From: Siphonodentalium dalli
Lineage: Eukaryota > Mollusca > Scaphopoda > Gadilida > Siphonodentaliidae
DNA length: 64,000 bases
Reading direction: 5' to 3'
NCBI GenBank assembly: GCA_032622095.1
Contig: CP136069.1
Span: 201,918,690-201,982,689 of the forward strand
The stretch's first letter is position 1. Each line of letters opens with the position of its first letter. The notes under the pieces are model-generated. The model did no database searches. It was not told where the DNA came from and worked only from the letters and a program-made list of their open reading frames with translations. Made by a program: the position numbers and the translations under genes. Shown here one piece after another: positions 1 to 14,058 of this stretch.

Positions 1-261
1 TACTAGGCATTCTCAGAATCAAATGTTGACCCACGTGATTGTATCACGTGATGAACGATACAATTCCACAAAAAACATTGCGGCGTCCGGCCACTTGAGG
101 CGATTGCGTGTTTTACATTATATAAAAACGGAGAAAACACAAAATAATAGCAGGCTTACACAGTTTGCGTTGAATTCGTCCTCGGGTTACAAGCTATAGC
201 GTGTGCCCAATTAGGTAATTTGACTGATGTCATTTGAGAATACGGAACATTTAGTCTATTA

Positions 262-940
262 TAGATCGATAAATGGTTCACCCATACCTGTTTAAGACAT
301 CTGATTAATAAGGTTTATACAGTTCAAGCCCATTAGTGCCCACGTATAACAATATATCTGCGATAAATCACAAATAATTGCGATTAATCGCAAACCTTTG
401 TGGTAAATCGCCAAGTAGATGTCTGATTTATAATGTGTATACGGTTCAAACCTATTAGTGTCAACGCATAACAAACCGTTGTGATCAATCTCAAACATCT
501 TTGGGATAAATCGCAAGTATAATAACCAAGTAGTTTGTGAGTTATCGCAAAGTTGTTTGTGATTTTTCGCAAAGGTTTTCTCCCCTTATCCCACATGCAT
601 GCTGAATGTGAAAGATATATCGGTCTATTTTAGTCCGAATATGCTCTTATACATCGATTGGTCGTTCACCCAGACCTTAAAGATGTCTGATTTATGTTTA
701 TACAGTTCAAGCCCATTAGTGCCAACGCATACAATTATACCTGCGATAAATCACAAATCATTGCGATTAATCGTAAACCTTGTGATAAATCGAAAACATT
801 GCACTAAATCGCATATATTTCAAAGTAGTTTGCGATTCGCAAAGGCTTGCGATTTATCCCAAAGTAGTTTTTGATTTATCGGGCTATTATAGATCGATTG
901 GTGGTTCACCCATACCTGTTTAAGATGTTTGATTTATAAT
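262..940. repeat. AT-rich degenerate tandem repeat
   Basis: Three copies of a block starting CGATxxxTGGTTCACCCA (262, 652, 891), with internal runs of GCGAT(T/A)AATCGCAAA-type motifs. Open frames here are not convincing as genes. Confidence 0.7.
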
Positions 941-1269
941 GTTCACTTTAACATTATTTTGGCCGATTATTTTTGTCATTCACACAAATTTTACTCCACG
1001 TTCATAGAACAGGTCAGGGAAATATTGAAATCGAGGTATCAATCCTTGAATTAAGTACACAAACACGATCAAGATTCTATACTAATACAAGTAATATAAT
1101 TCGGATTATTTATGTAACTGATAACATGATAGGGAAGAACCTCGATCGATGTTTTGTGCTTAATTCGATGTTTAAACGCGTTGCATCATTTGGAATCTAA
1201 CGTGCCACGTTGTGAAAGTTGCAGTCGGCGTCGGTCATTTTTTCGTAATTTCGAGGGCTTCGTACCTGG

Positions 1270-1560
1270 GAAGGTTCTCCACATAGTACCTATATGTTTG
1301 GTACTCAGGGATTTCCAAATATCTTGGTACTATGCATAGTATCTAGATATTTGGTACTTCGGAGTACCCAACCAGGTATTCCAGAGTACCTGTATTGATA
1401 GTTGGACAGGTACGCCAGATTACCTGGATATTTGGTTAACCAGAATACCAACAATATTTGGTACTTCCAGTACCAACGATTTGGTACTCCCCACGGGACA
1501 AGTTCAATACCCACGTAGGTACTCTGGAGTACCTATTGTTTTAAGAGTGTACTGCACTTC
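1270..1560. repeat. Cluster of GGTACTC/GAGTACC palindromic motifs
   Basis: About 15 GGTAC(T/C)-type words in both orientations in 290 bp. Reads as a degenerate short-period repeat rather than a gene. Confidence 0.5.
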
Positions 1561-2067
1561 GCAAGATAACAAAATTGTCAGAAAATTCAACGGTAATCAC
1601 TTCAAGAATGGTTGCGACACGAATATCAATTTTGGGAACATCCACTCACTCATTATTGGTGAAATCGATACATTTTATTTCCATAATACGAACTGAGTCC
1701 GCAAAACAAAGGATAAGAAGATAGCATTTATCAATGAGTCTGCGATCGTAAAATTGATATGCGATAAAGGAAGATAAATAAGATTGCTACCAGACACGTC
1801 AACACAACATTGTTTGTATCAACTGCAACCTGAAGATGCTTTTCAAATGATCGCAGAACAAGGTGGAGAGAGAACAATCACGTGACACTGCTACATATAT
1901 AATCGCCATATATATGGCCCTTCATTCACTTTTATTATGGCAGTTTGTTTTTGGTTTAACAATATGGAAACGGTTGAGTACCCATCTTTAGCGCATCAAT
2001 TCCAAATATTGATTGCTGGGAGTAGTACTACAGGTAACACATTTTGGGTGAAGCAATTAATTATATA

Positions 2068-3860
2068 TATATATTTGGGTAGCCCGCCACAAATACCACG
2101 GATTGGACGACACGGATGGGTGGCCCGCCCCAAATACCATCTAGAAACACCAAGAACCACCCAGAACCCGACCAATCACACCGGGGTGCCACTCCGTAGG
2201 GTGTGAACATGGGGTATGAACAATTTTCGAGAACGATTAGTATTTCGACCGATTGATGGCATGAGTGGGTGGCCCGCCACAAATACCACCTAGGAATACA
2301 CCGAACCCACCTATCACCCCTGGGGGTGCCACCCCGAAGGGGTGAATGGGGTATGGACCATTTTCGAGAACGGTGAGAACTTCCACCAATTTGACGGCAT
2401 TGGCGAGTGGCCCGCCCCAAGTACCCCCTAGAAACACCCTGACCCCCACCAATCTCCTCCATGGGGTGCCACCCGAAGGGTGAACATATGGTATGGACAA
2501 GTTTTTAGAAAGTACGAATTTTGACTGATTTGACGTCGTGGGTGGGTGGCCCGCCAAAATACCCCCTATAAACACCCGACCCCCACCCATCACCCCGGGG
2601 ATGCCACCCCGACGAGGTGAAAATGGGGTATGGACCATTTTCGAGAACGGTGAGGATTTCGACCGATTTGACGGCATGGGTGGGTGATCCGCCTAAATAT
2701 ACCATAGAAACTCCCGGACCCCCACCCATCACCCCGGGGTGCCACCCGAGGGGGTTGAAAATGGGGTATGGACCTTTTTTCGAGAACGGTGAGGTTTTCG
2801 ACCGATTTGACGGCATGGGTGGTTGATCCGCCCAAAATACCATAGAAACTCCCGGATCCCCCACCATCTCCCCCGGTGTGCCACCCGAGGGGGTAAAAAC
2901 GGGGTATGGACCATTTTTAGAACGGTAAGGATTTCGACCGATTTGATGGCATGGTGGAAGGCCAGTCCCAAAAACCTCATAGAAACACCAGGACCCTACC
3001 TATCACAACGGGGGTACCACCACGAGGGGTGAAAATGGGGTAAGAAACATTTTTCGAGAACGGTAAGAATTTCGACCGAATTAACGGCATGGGTAGGTGG
3101 CCGGCCCTAAATACCACTGGAAACACCCCGAACCCTACCCATCATCCTCGGGGGTGCCACCAATTGCAAGTGGGGGAGATGGGGTATGGAGTATTTTCGA
3201 GAACCATAAGGATTTCGTGGGTGGCCCGCCCTAAATACCACCTAGAAACACCCCGACCCCACCGCCACCCCTGAGGGTGCCACCCGAGGGGGTTAAAATG
3301 GGGTATATACCATTTTCGAGGACGGTAAGGATTTCGACCGATTTGACGGTATGGGTGGGTGCCCCGCTCAAAATACCGCTAAAAACACCCCGATCACACA
3401 AATCACCCCTGGGGTGCTACCCCTAGGGGGTAAACATGGGGTATGGACAATTTTCGAGAAAGATAAGGATTTCGACAGATTTGACGACATGGTTGAGTGG
3501 CCCGTCCCAAATACCACCTGAAAACATCCGACCGCCACCCCGAGGGGGTGAAAACGGGGAATGGACCATTTTCGAGAACGGTCAAGATTTCGACCGATTT
3601 GACGGCATGGGTGGGTGGCCCGCCTCAAATACCACACAGAAACACCCGATTCCCACCCTTAACCCCGGGTGTGCCACCCCGAAGGGGCGAAAATGGGGGA
3701 TTGATCATTTTCGAGAATGGTAAGGATATCCACAGATTTGACGCTAATGGTGGATGGCCCGCCCAAATACCCCTAGAAACACCGCGACCCTCACCAATTT
3801 CCACCGGGGGGGGGGTGATGAACATGGGGTATGGACCATTTTCGAGAAGGATAACAATTT
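2068..3860. repeat. Satellite array, about 136-bp unit, 13 copies
   Basis: Units carry GGTGGGTGGCCCGCC, AAATACCACCTAGAAACACC, GGGGTGCCACCC and GGGGTATGGACCATTTTCGAG. Spacing of the GACGGCATGGGTGGG word is 117-142 bp. It is GC-richer than its surroundings and nearly free of stops on both strands, which produces many spurious ORFs. Confidence 0.92.
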
Positions 3861-3899
3861 CTACCGATTTTGGATGCTTTTGGTTTGGCGGAAAGTCAA

Positions 3900-6800
3900 T
3901 TTCTTGCCACATGACTTGGAATCGGCGACGACATATCGTCGTCTACTTATTCTCCGTTTTCTTCAACCCCTTCTCACGGTCACATCTCTGCTGTCAATTT
4001 TGAGTTTAATTACAGCTCAAATATTCCTAATGCATCCCTTCTATTGACAGCATAACATCACTCAGAATAACACGCCTCATTTTTTATGGATATCGAGCCT
4101 GGAACGGTATGAAACGACCTATAATTGAATTTCTTCTACTTTTCTACCCATCTTTCAACCCCTCCCCAACGCATGTCAGATGATTCCCCCGTTCGTCATC
4201 CCCACAGAAAATATTTCTTTGACAAATTAATGGAACTGACTGAAATGAAGTATATGGTGTTAAATATATTAAAATGTAGTAGAGTCGCTTATGTCAGATT
4301 TTGGGCTCCCGTGGGAAATTCATGAACAAATATAGAGACCATGTTCATGGGCCAGTATATGGTCTCTACTTCAGAAAAAAATTTGTTAGACCCCTGGGGT
4401 CGCGACTGGGTGGTCTGATGACGTTACAAAGATGGCCGCCATGCTCATTTTTTTAAGTTCGCCATTGTTAGATTTCATGATAAAAAATATAATTTTGATA
4501 TAAGATAAATGACAATCCTTTTGTGCCATGTATGGTGTGACGCTATGTTATATTTTTATATAAAATTTGTCCTCTCGATCAAAGATGGCCGCCAAAATGG
4601 CGACCGGCAGTGGGAAATTGATTATTTTCCATACATGTCGCCTACATCATTTCAGATTGTATCGAACTGGTGACGATTAGGGAATATACTTCTCTTCAAT
4701 CTTGGTAACAACTCACTTAGGCACATTAGTTGATTTCTTGAATCATAACCTTGATTGTCTTCTCCAAATGCGATGATTTAAAGGTATTGGTATGAATTTG
4801 GCTAAAATATACTTTTTTATGTTCTAACTATATCCTTATAGAAATTTAGAAATAATCGATGATGGAAATGAGTATGATCATTACATAAGGTATTTACATC
4901 TAACTGGATCCAGAAACTGTCAACTTAATCCAAGATGGCTTCCAAAATGGCGGCCAAAATACGATAATACGCAAATTTTACCCGTTTTCATCCAATTACG
5001 TTTCTGTCATGTAGAAGGTGAATCTAGCAGACTAATTTGCTTCTTCCAAATAAATATTCGCCATGTTACGGCACATTCATAGTAGTTGTCTTTCCGCAAT
5101 TACTCAATATGCGAGTTCATATGACAATTATTGTCCAAATAAGCATCGTGAAAATTCGCCAAACATTATATTTGCACACGTCTAATAACATGTCCACAAC
5201 GGGAGAACGATATCTCGGTGTTAGATATATGAATGAATGTACTCCGCTTTAGATTATCCGGAGTTATTAATATCTCATTGTAATCGAGATGGCAGCCAAA
5301 GTGGCGGAGATGGCGAAATTTGACATTAAAATAGATATATTTCCGAAATATATCACCAGCGGGCAAGAAAGGTACACACGCATATCATTATCACACATGG
5401 GCTTTCGGTGAGAAATATATAAAACTGAAATATATGTTCAAGCACGTTAAGTATATGGATTTGTGGCAAACTCGATTCTGATATTATATAAATAATTTAA
5501 TAGAGGCCTCCGTGGTATGTGGAGATAATAGTGAAGTTTCCAACTTCAGGCGATGTCAGCTGCCAATGCTCAAATCATGCATATGATCGCCATACGTTCT
5601 TGCATATCGATAACGACTGAGTTTATCTACTCGTATACTAAAAGGTCTAGCGACGGACTCAATCAGATTACTGTATATAGCTAACAGTAGCTGGCTTTTG
5701 AAGCCTGAAATTGAAAATATAAACCAGGAGATCGCACGGGGCCTTGTTAAGATATTCTAGCTATACTTTATTCTTTTCCATTTCACCATTATACATGTAT
5801 ACCGTCGGTATAGGCTTGGTAGACGAACGAGGTTGGATAGTCTGTTGAAGTTACACGGACGATTTCTGACATAATATCCATAAAAGTCTTCGTAAAATCA
5901 ATCCTTGTATGGGTACTCTTGGTGATTGGAATGGAAAATCGACACAAAATGATCAGAAACCCCATTCTACCATTCTGGCTAACATATGTGCAGGAAGAAA
6001 TGTTGATGATTGCCTCATGCTTAGAATGCTTCTTGTCACCAGTTCATACTAAGTACCGCTACATTTTCACACGTGCATTACTTGACGACCAAGATGGGAT
6101 CTTGACAAATTTGAACTAGAACTCAAGTAATATATTTACTTGTATTACAGCGATATTAGCATATTTATGTATCAAAACATGTATGTACAAATGTATATAA
6201 TTAGTTTGTCTCATATACAAGTAGCGCTAATGTGTATCTGGACCATAACACCATCGTTAGGTGGGGTGAATATAAAATGATTCCCGGAAATTACTCACAT
6301 AAGCCAGAACAGTTGATGTCGAATCCGGTCCACGTTAAACGTATACTAATAGTTTTTGTATTATTCATGGAATAAATTATGTTTAAACTAAAGTCTATCT
6401 GATCAAACTGGATTGATTTTCACGTGAACATGTATGGAGCTCTGCGTACAATAGCCTCACCATGACCGTGTTCTGCTGATGTTAATCTTCATATGTCATT
6501 TGGTTGGGGGGATTACCAAGATGCATGAATGCAGCATGATATATACAATATATGGGATATAGCCAGACTGATCTGATAAATCCTAATCGAATAGAATTAG
6601 AACAGTTTGAGTCATTCGGATATATATGGATCGGCCTATATAATATGATCTGAAAGATGCTATTATTATTATAGTGAACCATGGCCACCCCCGTAGTTAC
6701 GCGTGCTAATTCAACTTCCTTCATTTCCACATTTCCTTCGGTTCATGATAACGTTATAACCAGAATCAACATGGCACGTCATCTGTTATTAACTCCAAAT

Positions 6801-7400
6801 ATTACTTCACATTATGTTGTAAGAAGTTAGTGGACTGCGTTGCCCCATAAATGTCATTCAGTATTAAGAACCTGGATTCCAGAGTATATTGGACATAATA
6901 TATCAAACTGATGACATGACACCGGAAGACCCATCACTACCAATGGACGTTTCACCCGTTTCCCACCGTGTGATCGTACAGTTTGTCAAAACGCGGGAAT
7001 TAGTATCATAATAAGTATCGCCTGTTTATTTTTGGCTCGTATCTATTGCGCTTACCATTTACATTCTTTCGTCATCGGCGGGTTGGATATGCAAAGCAGT
7101 TGCGCAATCCATGTTGATTTCGATAAACTTCAAAATAATCGCTAATCAAGTGCGACCGGCAGCACAGTCACAACCATTGCCAAGAACCACTTTCCTATTA
7201 AACTGATGTACACACGTAATGCATTGTCTCACTAAACTGTTCACATGCCTAAATCATAGAAATCAATATGGGATATTAGTTTGCTGCATACTATCAATGG
7301 TTCATACCAGCCTACCGTGTTCATGCCAAGCCACCTTTCGTATATTGGGCGAATCACTTTGTGTGGCTACCACCAATTAACTGAACACGAGGAAAGCCAA
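3900..7400. other. No gene recognised
   Basis: AT-rich non-coding sequence. Words of the type AAGATGGC(C/T/A)GCC and AAAATGGCGGC recur near 4430, 4585, 4930 and 5288, some in close pairs, and look like a dispersed old repeat. No exon with convincing splice sites was seen. Confidence 0.5.
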
Positions 7401-7401
7401 G

Positions 7402-7964
7402 AACAATTGCTGAAAGCGCTAGCTTAAGAACACATTCTCAGTTTGGTTCTCGGATGGATTCTCGGACCATGTTTAATTTCTTCAATCAATATATCTAACT
7501 GCACGCATGTTATCTTTCTTTTTATTCATGTATATCATATGCGTGCATGACAAGCATGGGAGAGACATACGCAAGATAGATTCTAATGGAGATAGAAAAG
7601 CTGTTCACCATAAGTTCGTTATTGATTTCCGAAATACTGAACGCACCAAGTTTAGCCATTACAGCGGAAACGGAAGTGACGTAACAATGGACTGACAGTA
7701 ATCTTCAAACAAGGAACATGTCTTGTGTTATCCATCTCCGGTCGTAAAAAGATCGAGAGAAACACCAGTAAATACATCGGAACAAGATGTTAAACGCGGT
7801 CGAAATGTAATCGCGCGAATGTGAAGCCTGAAGATGCAAACAATTGCTGAAAGCGCTAGCTTAAGAACACATTATCAGTTTGGTTCTCGGATGGATTCTC
7901 GGACCATGTTTAATTTCTTCAATCAATATATCTAACTGCACGCATATTCTCTTTCTGTTTATTC

Positions 7965-7969
<5 letters not shown>
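7402..7969. repeat. Direct duplication of about 130 bp
   Basis: 7402-7534 and 7839-7969 share AACAATTGCTGAAAGCGCTA through ACTGCACGCAT with few differences, separated by about 300 bp of unique sequence. Confidence 0.85.
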
Positions 7970-8045
<76 letters not shown>

Positions 8046-8100
8046 CAATATATATAGCTATATATATATATATATATATTTATTTATTTATTTATTTATT
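7964..8100. repeat. TA microsatellite with TTTA tail
   Basis: An almost pure TA run of about 100 bp, interrupted twice by TAGC, ending in five TTTA units. Confidence 0.97.
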
Positions 8101-8837
8101 ATCCCCCAGGTCTGGAGATATTAATATAATATTTCATGTATATGAACAAACATTAATTCATACATAATACAATATAATTCATACATAATACAATCGATAC
8201 AAAAAAGAAAATGGTGAACATATATACTACAAGCCACTCATAATCAGACGTTCATACGCGGGCTATATGTGGGTATCACTTACACATGCGGGCTAACTAG
8301 TCAACAACAGTAAGCTCACACAGGCACGTGACAGCCACGTGCATACATTGTGCACACGTGCATACGCCAGTGACAGGCATACAAACAACAGCAGGACATG
8401 CAGACATACACGACAATCAGACTGGAATTCTTCAATTCATTTTCTGATTTGCATTTTGATAGTTCAGAGGGAACATTGCTTATTATAGATGATTTACAGG
8501 GGGTGTTTACGCGATGTTTACGATATTGTTATCAGGAAAACACACGACGGCAATTCTAGTGGGTGTTACTTAGTTCAAGATCTGTTTTTTTTTTCAATTA
8601 AAAATATCACCGAACTCTAGCATAAATTAGTAATTATATAGTCATCTTTAAATCCCCCAGGAATGAAAGACAAGTGACAGTTTTAGCTCGACAGACTGGA
8701 ACGGGGCAAGATCTCATTTAGGCATATCGAGCTTGAACGAAAACTACCAACTCGTATATGCTTATTGGCTTCAAACCTGATACCAATACTCTTGTTCGAT
8801 TGAGGAGCAACATTCTGAATATTTAAGAAATATTCGT

Positions 8838-9662
8838 ATGTATCTCACGCACATGAGACAGATTTATTTCGGAGAATACATTCTTTTGTTTGTTTTCGCA
8901 GTAATATCATTCTTCTTTGCAACAATTTGGGAGTTGCAATCAAATCAGGAGAACTCAACAAACTTGTCTGAAAACATTGCGGTGATTTCAACAAAAATTA
9001 CAATTGTCAAACAAAAAAACAGTCTACCCACCTTAAACACATCGTAAAGAGAGTAACAACCCTTCAGCCGACAAATCAACAAATAGAATATGTTGGTGAA
9101 GCTTGTCACGATATCTTACACGACAGCTTGGTCACACAGAAGAAAAACAAAGCGATTGAAACCATATAAGCTAGAGCTAAAAATAGCTAAATATATAAAA
9201 GAAAACTTCTACAAACAGGTGGAAGTGGCTTTCTGTCAATTATGGGAAGCATCCTCGTGATTGTTCTGAACACAATTTTTTAAATGAATAAGTATGTTTT
9301 GATACCTTATCAAAAATATATAAATCTCTTGAACAGAAAAAAATGACACATCTTTAGAGAATTTGAAGCAACAAGAATTGGAACGAACAATAATATCCAT
9401 ATCTGAAAATGTTAGTATTCCCGAATCTTTGAAATCTTACACAAAATTGCAATATTAGAACAAGAACAGGCTTTTGTGAAACAGCAAATAATTACACATA
9501 CAAATCAGTCTGTTCCAGCCTCTATTGTTCACAATATAGCTGGTGATCGACGTAAGGATCACAAAGTCAATATAACACCCATACGGCAAAGCAGAGGAGA
9601 ATCTATTCTTGAACATTTGAAGCCGAATGCTCCCCAAATTGCATGGGATGAAACGGTGTAAG
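8838..9662 (+). pseudogene. Decayed Polinton/adintovirus-like coding fragment
   Basis: Two short protein-like stretches with several stops and frame changes. The first has YVGEACHDILHDSLVTQKKN and then KRKLLQTGGSGFLSIMGSIL, a basic-glycine-hydrophobic pattern like small membrane-active minor capsid proteins of Polintons and adintoviruses. The second starts MNKYVLIPYQKYINLL at about 9284 and ends ILEHLKPNAPQIAWDETV before a stop at 9661, a layout seen in Polinton ORFs as I recall them. No integrase, polymerase B or major capsid gene is present nearby. Confidence 0.4.
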
Positions 9663-10007
9663 TTCCAGGAATGTGTGCATGGCGTGAGGGGACCAATGTG
9701 GAAATACAAGTGTTGGTAACCATTTCACGCCATGCACGCATTCAGCCTCGGGTGAGTGATGACATGGGACTTATACCAACGTAGAAGAGAGCAATTAGTG
9801 GTCACCGCAATGCCGTGTAAAGATGGCCACATGCAATTAATACATCAGACGCCGGTGAACATATTTAGCCACATGATACTATGGTAAATACATAAACATA
9901 CCAAACATGCGGAAACCCATACTTAGCGGCCTCAGCATTCCCAGGTAAAATATGCATTTAGCTACTGTGCTAAATGTGCGAAATAATCCGGTATATGTCC
10001 GGAATAA

Positions 10008-10235
10008 TCCAAGAACCGCCACATAGAAGGAGTCTTATGACTATACAAGATTACATAGAAGCAGTCTTAGCACTACACGATTACCCAGAAACAGTCTTAG
10101 GACAACTAGTTTACCAACAAGCAGTCTTAGGATTACAAGATTACATAGAAGCAGTCTTAGGACTACAAGATTACATAGAAGCAGTCTTAGCACTACACGA
10201 TTACATAGAATAATCTTAGGACTTCAATATTACCT
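10008..10235. repeat. 30-bp minisatellite
   Basis: About seven copies of GATTACATAGAAGCAGTCTT plus a 10-bp linker. The open frame across it is due to the unit length being a multiple of three. Confidence 0.9.
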
Positions 10236-10239
10236 AGAA

Positions 10240-11990
10240 TCAGATGTCAATGATATACAGAATACTGTATCATATGGCACCTTGTTTTATTTAGCATTAG
10301 CACGCTCATTCAACAAATATATAAGAGGGTATAGGCGTTAGTGCGTTCAAAAATACGGACGACTTTTGTCGTGGGTATAGCTGTTGAAATAGTCACATTC
10401 GCTAAAACCGCCATAAACAGAAAAAATACTATATATTAGACAGATGTTTTTCTTATACAAATCATAAATATTGCGTAGATTGCATGTTCTTGTCACATGT
10501 GTACGCTTTGTTATGTAAACAAACATCACAAACGTTACAAAATCATTTTTCTATAGACAAACACTCGGAACTAGCGTATCATCCAATGAAAATGTTCAGT
10601 CGCGCTGTGAAAGGCCATGATACATTTATTGCGCAATCAACAATCGCATTCAAATCGCGCCAAATTTGATATTAATCGACACATTTTACCCGCTGTCAGT
10701 TCAAAATCCAGCTAATCCACGTTACTTCATGATTGGGAAATGATCAGACTGAAAACGTGTACACAAAATAATTGTTCTTGCAAAGAGATGAATATTTTTC
10801 AATTTTGTTAGTATTGTCTCCTAACGTATGGTAATTACGTCACGCTATATGTGGTAATACATACCAAATAAAGAATTTACACACGATACAATTGTGAGTT
10901 GTAAGTCGTAGATGCACCAAATTAGGGTTTTTTACACGCGAATCCAAATAAGTAAATGACGCAACATCGTGACTACTTATGAACAATTAACTGCTCTTTT
11001 TGCGAGAAAATAAACAACACTGGACCTACATTTTCTCTGACACAAATCGTATTTCGTGAATAAGATCGCATTCATATCATCATTATGCTGTACTATTACT
11101 ATATTCTTGAGAAAATTATCATAACTTGATAAATGTTATTTCTAAATTATAACCTACAATGAAGGCCGCCAGTCCCTTTAAACTAGCTGTTATCGACAAC
11201 AGGGATCGTTGTCGGTGTGAGTGCCCCCCTCTCCCATCACATCCTCTCCCTCAAACCCCCTCCTTTTTTCGCGGGCGGCCGCGGTTTGGGCGGACTGGAA
11301 GGGGAGGGGATGTGCGGAGGGGGTACTGCGCCGGGAGGTCAAGATCGACCCTAACCCTTCTCCGCTAAGGCTACGAATTTTTTAAACCATTGATAATTCA
11401 GACAGACACCTCCCTTCGTATAACACATTTCATATTCCGTAGTGATACGCCCCTGATTGCTTTGTTCCTAAGTGGTACGTACCACTATTTGCCCACTTTT
11501 GTTTCTGTTTTATTGGCCTCTGTCTCTAGGTCTCTCACTAGCTTGCGCTCGCTCCTCCGTTAGTGTGCGTTCATACACTGGCAAATTTGTACGGTATGTT
11601 TTGCAGGCATTTCGTCATAGAAAACCACATGGTGCCAGAGTATGAACGGAAACATGCAAATAACATGCATCTTAACCAAAGAACATGAGAAGTAACATTT
11701 CGGTAGCTCCATTTGTAACGGTGCTACTGGCATTTGCCTTCAAATATCTGTATTATTGATCAGTCTTGCAAGATAATGCAGGTAATTTACAGGCAAATTC
11801 CGGTAGCATCGCTACATGTTGAACTATAGAGATTTTACATCTCACGTAGTTAGCTGTGGTGCAGATACATGTTATGAGCATGTTTCCGATCATATTATAC
11901 ATCATATAGTTTTCTACGACGAAATGCCTGCAAACTATACCGTGCAAACTTGCCAGTATATGAACGTACCCTTATGCCCTTGTCGTTCAG
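10240..11990. other. No gene recognised
   Basis: AT-rich except for a short GC-rich patch at 11220-11345 (pyrimidine-rich, then purine-rich). No coherent coding sequence. Confidence 0.4.
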
Positions 11991-11995
11991 AGTGC

Positions 11996-12137
11996 AGAAA
12001 GCATAAAGACATATTTGATGTGTTCTGGGGCACGAATCCGGGTTACTATCATCTGCAAATACCGTCACCGGAATATATCATCACAAACAGTGACTATATG
12101 TGCGTAGTTCGTGTTAAATATTATAGTAGCGGAGATA
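11996..12137 (+). CDS. Possible single exon, DD3-3-like extracellular protein fragment
   Basis: A stretch with a good acceptor (CCCTTGTCGTTCAG) and a GTAAGT donor near 12149, coding CRKHKDIFDVFWGTNPGYYHLQ and, further on, DYMCVVRVKYYSSGDM. The order P-G-Y-Y-x-x-x-I-P...C-V-V-R-V-K-Y-x-x-S-x-G-D resembles the C-V-x-R-I-R-Y-N-x-S-T-x-D signature of DD3-3-like secreted proteins of invertebrates, as I recall them. No flanking exons were found, so it may be a relic. Low confidence. Confidence 0.3.
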
Positions 12138-13037
12138 TGATCTGTAAGTAAGTTATGCATATGTATGCGAAAAATGTATATTACCTGTATGCATCATGCA
12201 GAGTAGTATGTGTTAAACTTGACTTGAAAGGCAAATCCGGTCCAGCTAACAGCATGTTACACAGCCATATAGATTTTAAATTAAGATGTCATTAAAACCC
12301 GAGACCGAGTAGCTTGAATGGATTTTGTGTTTACGTAGTTGTCCTCGTTGCATTTGGAAAAACGGTTCACAAGTACTAATAAGAAATCGTACTTCTTCCG
12401 GGATCGCTTTGGACTCCACTGCAGGGAATTTTTTTCGAATAACAAGACGTGGTTGATATATATACACGACAATTCAATTAATTTATTTCTCACTCCCTTA
12501 ATGAAGGCATGGATATAATTATATGTGTACACTATTTACATATGTACATGTGGCCAACGTGGCTCACCTGGAACATAACAGTGTTATATGAAAAACATAG
12601 GATCAGATATACATGTATAACATCGCTATAACATACAAATGTATGATATCATTGAACCAAATGGTAATATACTTTCCTAATCTAATTAAATTCCTTTATA
12701 ATATGTCGTATTAAAATACATAGCCGGCGATATAAATGTTTGTCTTTTGTATTTAGCAATTCGCTCATGACTATAACATTTGGCCTTTCAGTTAATTATT
12801 TCGGCAGTAGACGCTTTCTAATTAAATAAAAAATTTCGCACTCAAAAAAGTAGTGGAATTCATCGCGAACTCTTGACGAAGAGCATAGCGTGCAAATACG
12901 ATCCTCGATATCAATGTCTTGCCATCTCAGCGGGGAGTTTGTGGTTGCACGTTCTGAATTTACATAATGTTACACGATCGTTACTATTACTAGAATATAG
13001 ATAGTTTTCAAATTGGAAATTGTGCTTGTATATCCTA

Positions 13038-13624
13038 CTAGCAGGTGACCCGACTTCGTCCGGGCTTTGACCTTGAATTGACAATTCTAAAGGCCAAGGT
13101 CAGGTCGGAGTCACTATTTGACCCGTCCAAAACACTCCCCGGACAAAATTACCCGTAGGTATAAAATTTCGTCGAAATCCGTCTAGCAATTTTCCCGGCA
13201 TATATTAGATCATTTGTGGGTACCCGTTTCAAGGTGAAGGTCACCTCGGGCGGCGGAAAAACTGACCCGATGAAAATCTCCCCCATTCCCAGGAACCCCT
13301 AAGTACGAACAGACATAAGAATCACACAACACGCTCATGTCTGTACACAGACACAACACGCTCATGTCAGGACACAGACACGCTCTTTATCAACGACACT
13401 GCGGATACGAACGCTCTTTAACTATCACGCGATTAACCCATGAGTTTCCATTGCGGTGGCGGGGGATTGGAGAATGAGTGCTCTCAGAAGCGGTGCGATG
13501 ACACTCCATCTGGATGTTACCCTTAGATAGGAAGTTTGGGCTCAATCCGTCCGGCAGTTTTCCCGGCCATAGCTAACAGACAAACAACAAACAAACAGAC
13601 ATAAGTCCCAAAATATATATTAGA
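13038..13624 (-). mobile_element. Non-autonomous Helitron-like element
   Basis: On the minus strand it begins TC (TCTAATATATATTTTGGGAC) and ends with a hairpin (CCCGGACGAAGTCGGG) 8 nt before CTAG. The flanks are A and T, as expected for Helitron insertion in AT. No ORF. Confidence 0.75.
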
Positions 13625-14058
13625 TAAATGACACCTCTACCGACCAACATACTTGATAACACTATGTAAAGACTTGACAACCACATACTGTATAACACTA
13701 TGTAAACACTTGGCAATCACAACAGCTGTTTGCAATATGGCGCACATAAGTGGGATAACAATATCTATCACATAATTAACCCACAAAAACAACTTCAACA
13801 TTATTGGTAAGACGCACGTGTAATATTAGCGCGTGCGATGACGTCACGCCATTATTTAAATGACTTGGGATCGCTGAAGTTTATGATTGTTGTTTTCGAT
13901 GAATACTTCGCGTTGCTTCGAGTTTATTTGATCATGTGATAAAAGGTATCTCAAACTCGTTCTATTTTATACGTAATTTATCAACCTCGTCCACTAAATT
14001 CAATTTGAGCCTCGGTAAACCTCATCTCAAATCGAATTTAGTGAACTCGGTTGATAAA

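Noticed and set aside
2061-3912. Many overlapping open frames on both strands coding Gly/Pro/Thr-rich proteins
   Set aside because: They follow the 136-bp satellite and repeat with it; no start context or domain, so an artefact of stop-free repeat units.
7880-8167. Open frame with a long alternating Tyr-Ile run
   Set aside because: Translation of the TA microsatellite.
9974-10213. Open frame with DYIEAVL repeats
   Set aside because: Product of a 30-bp minisatellite whose length is a multiple of three.
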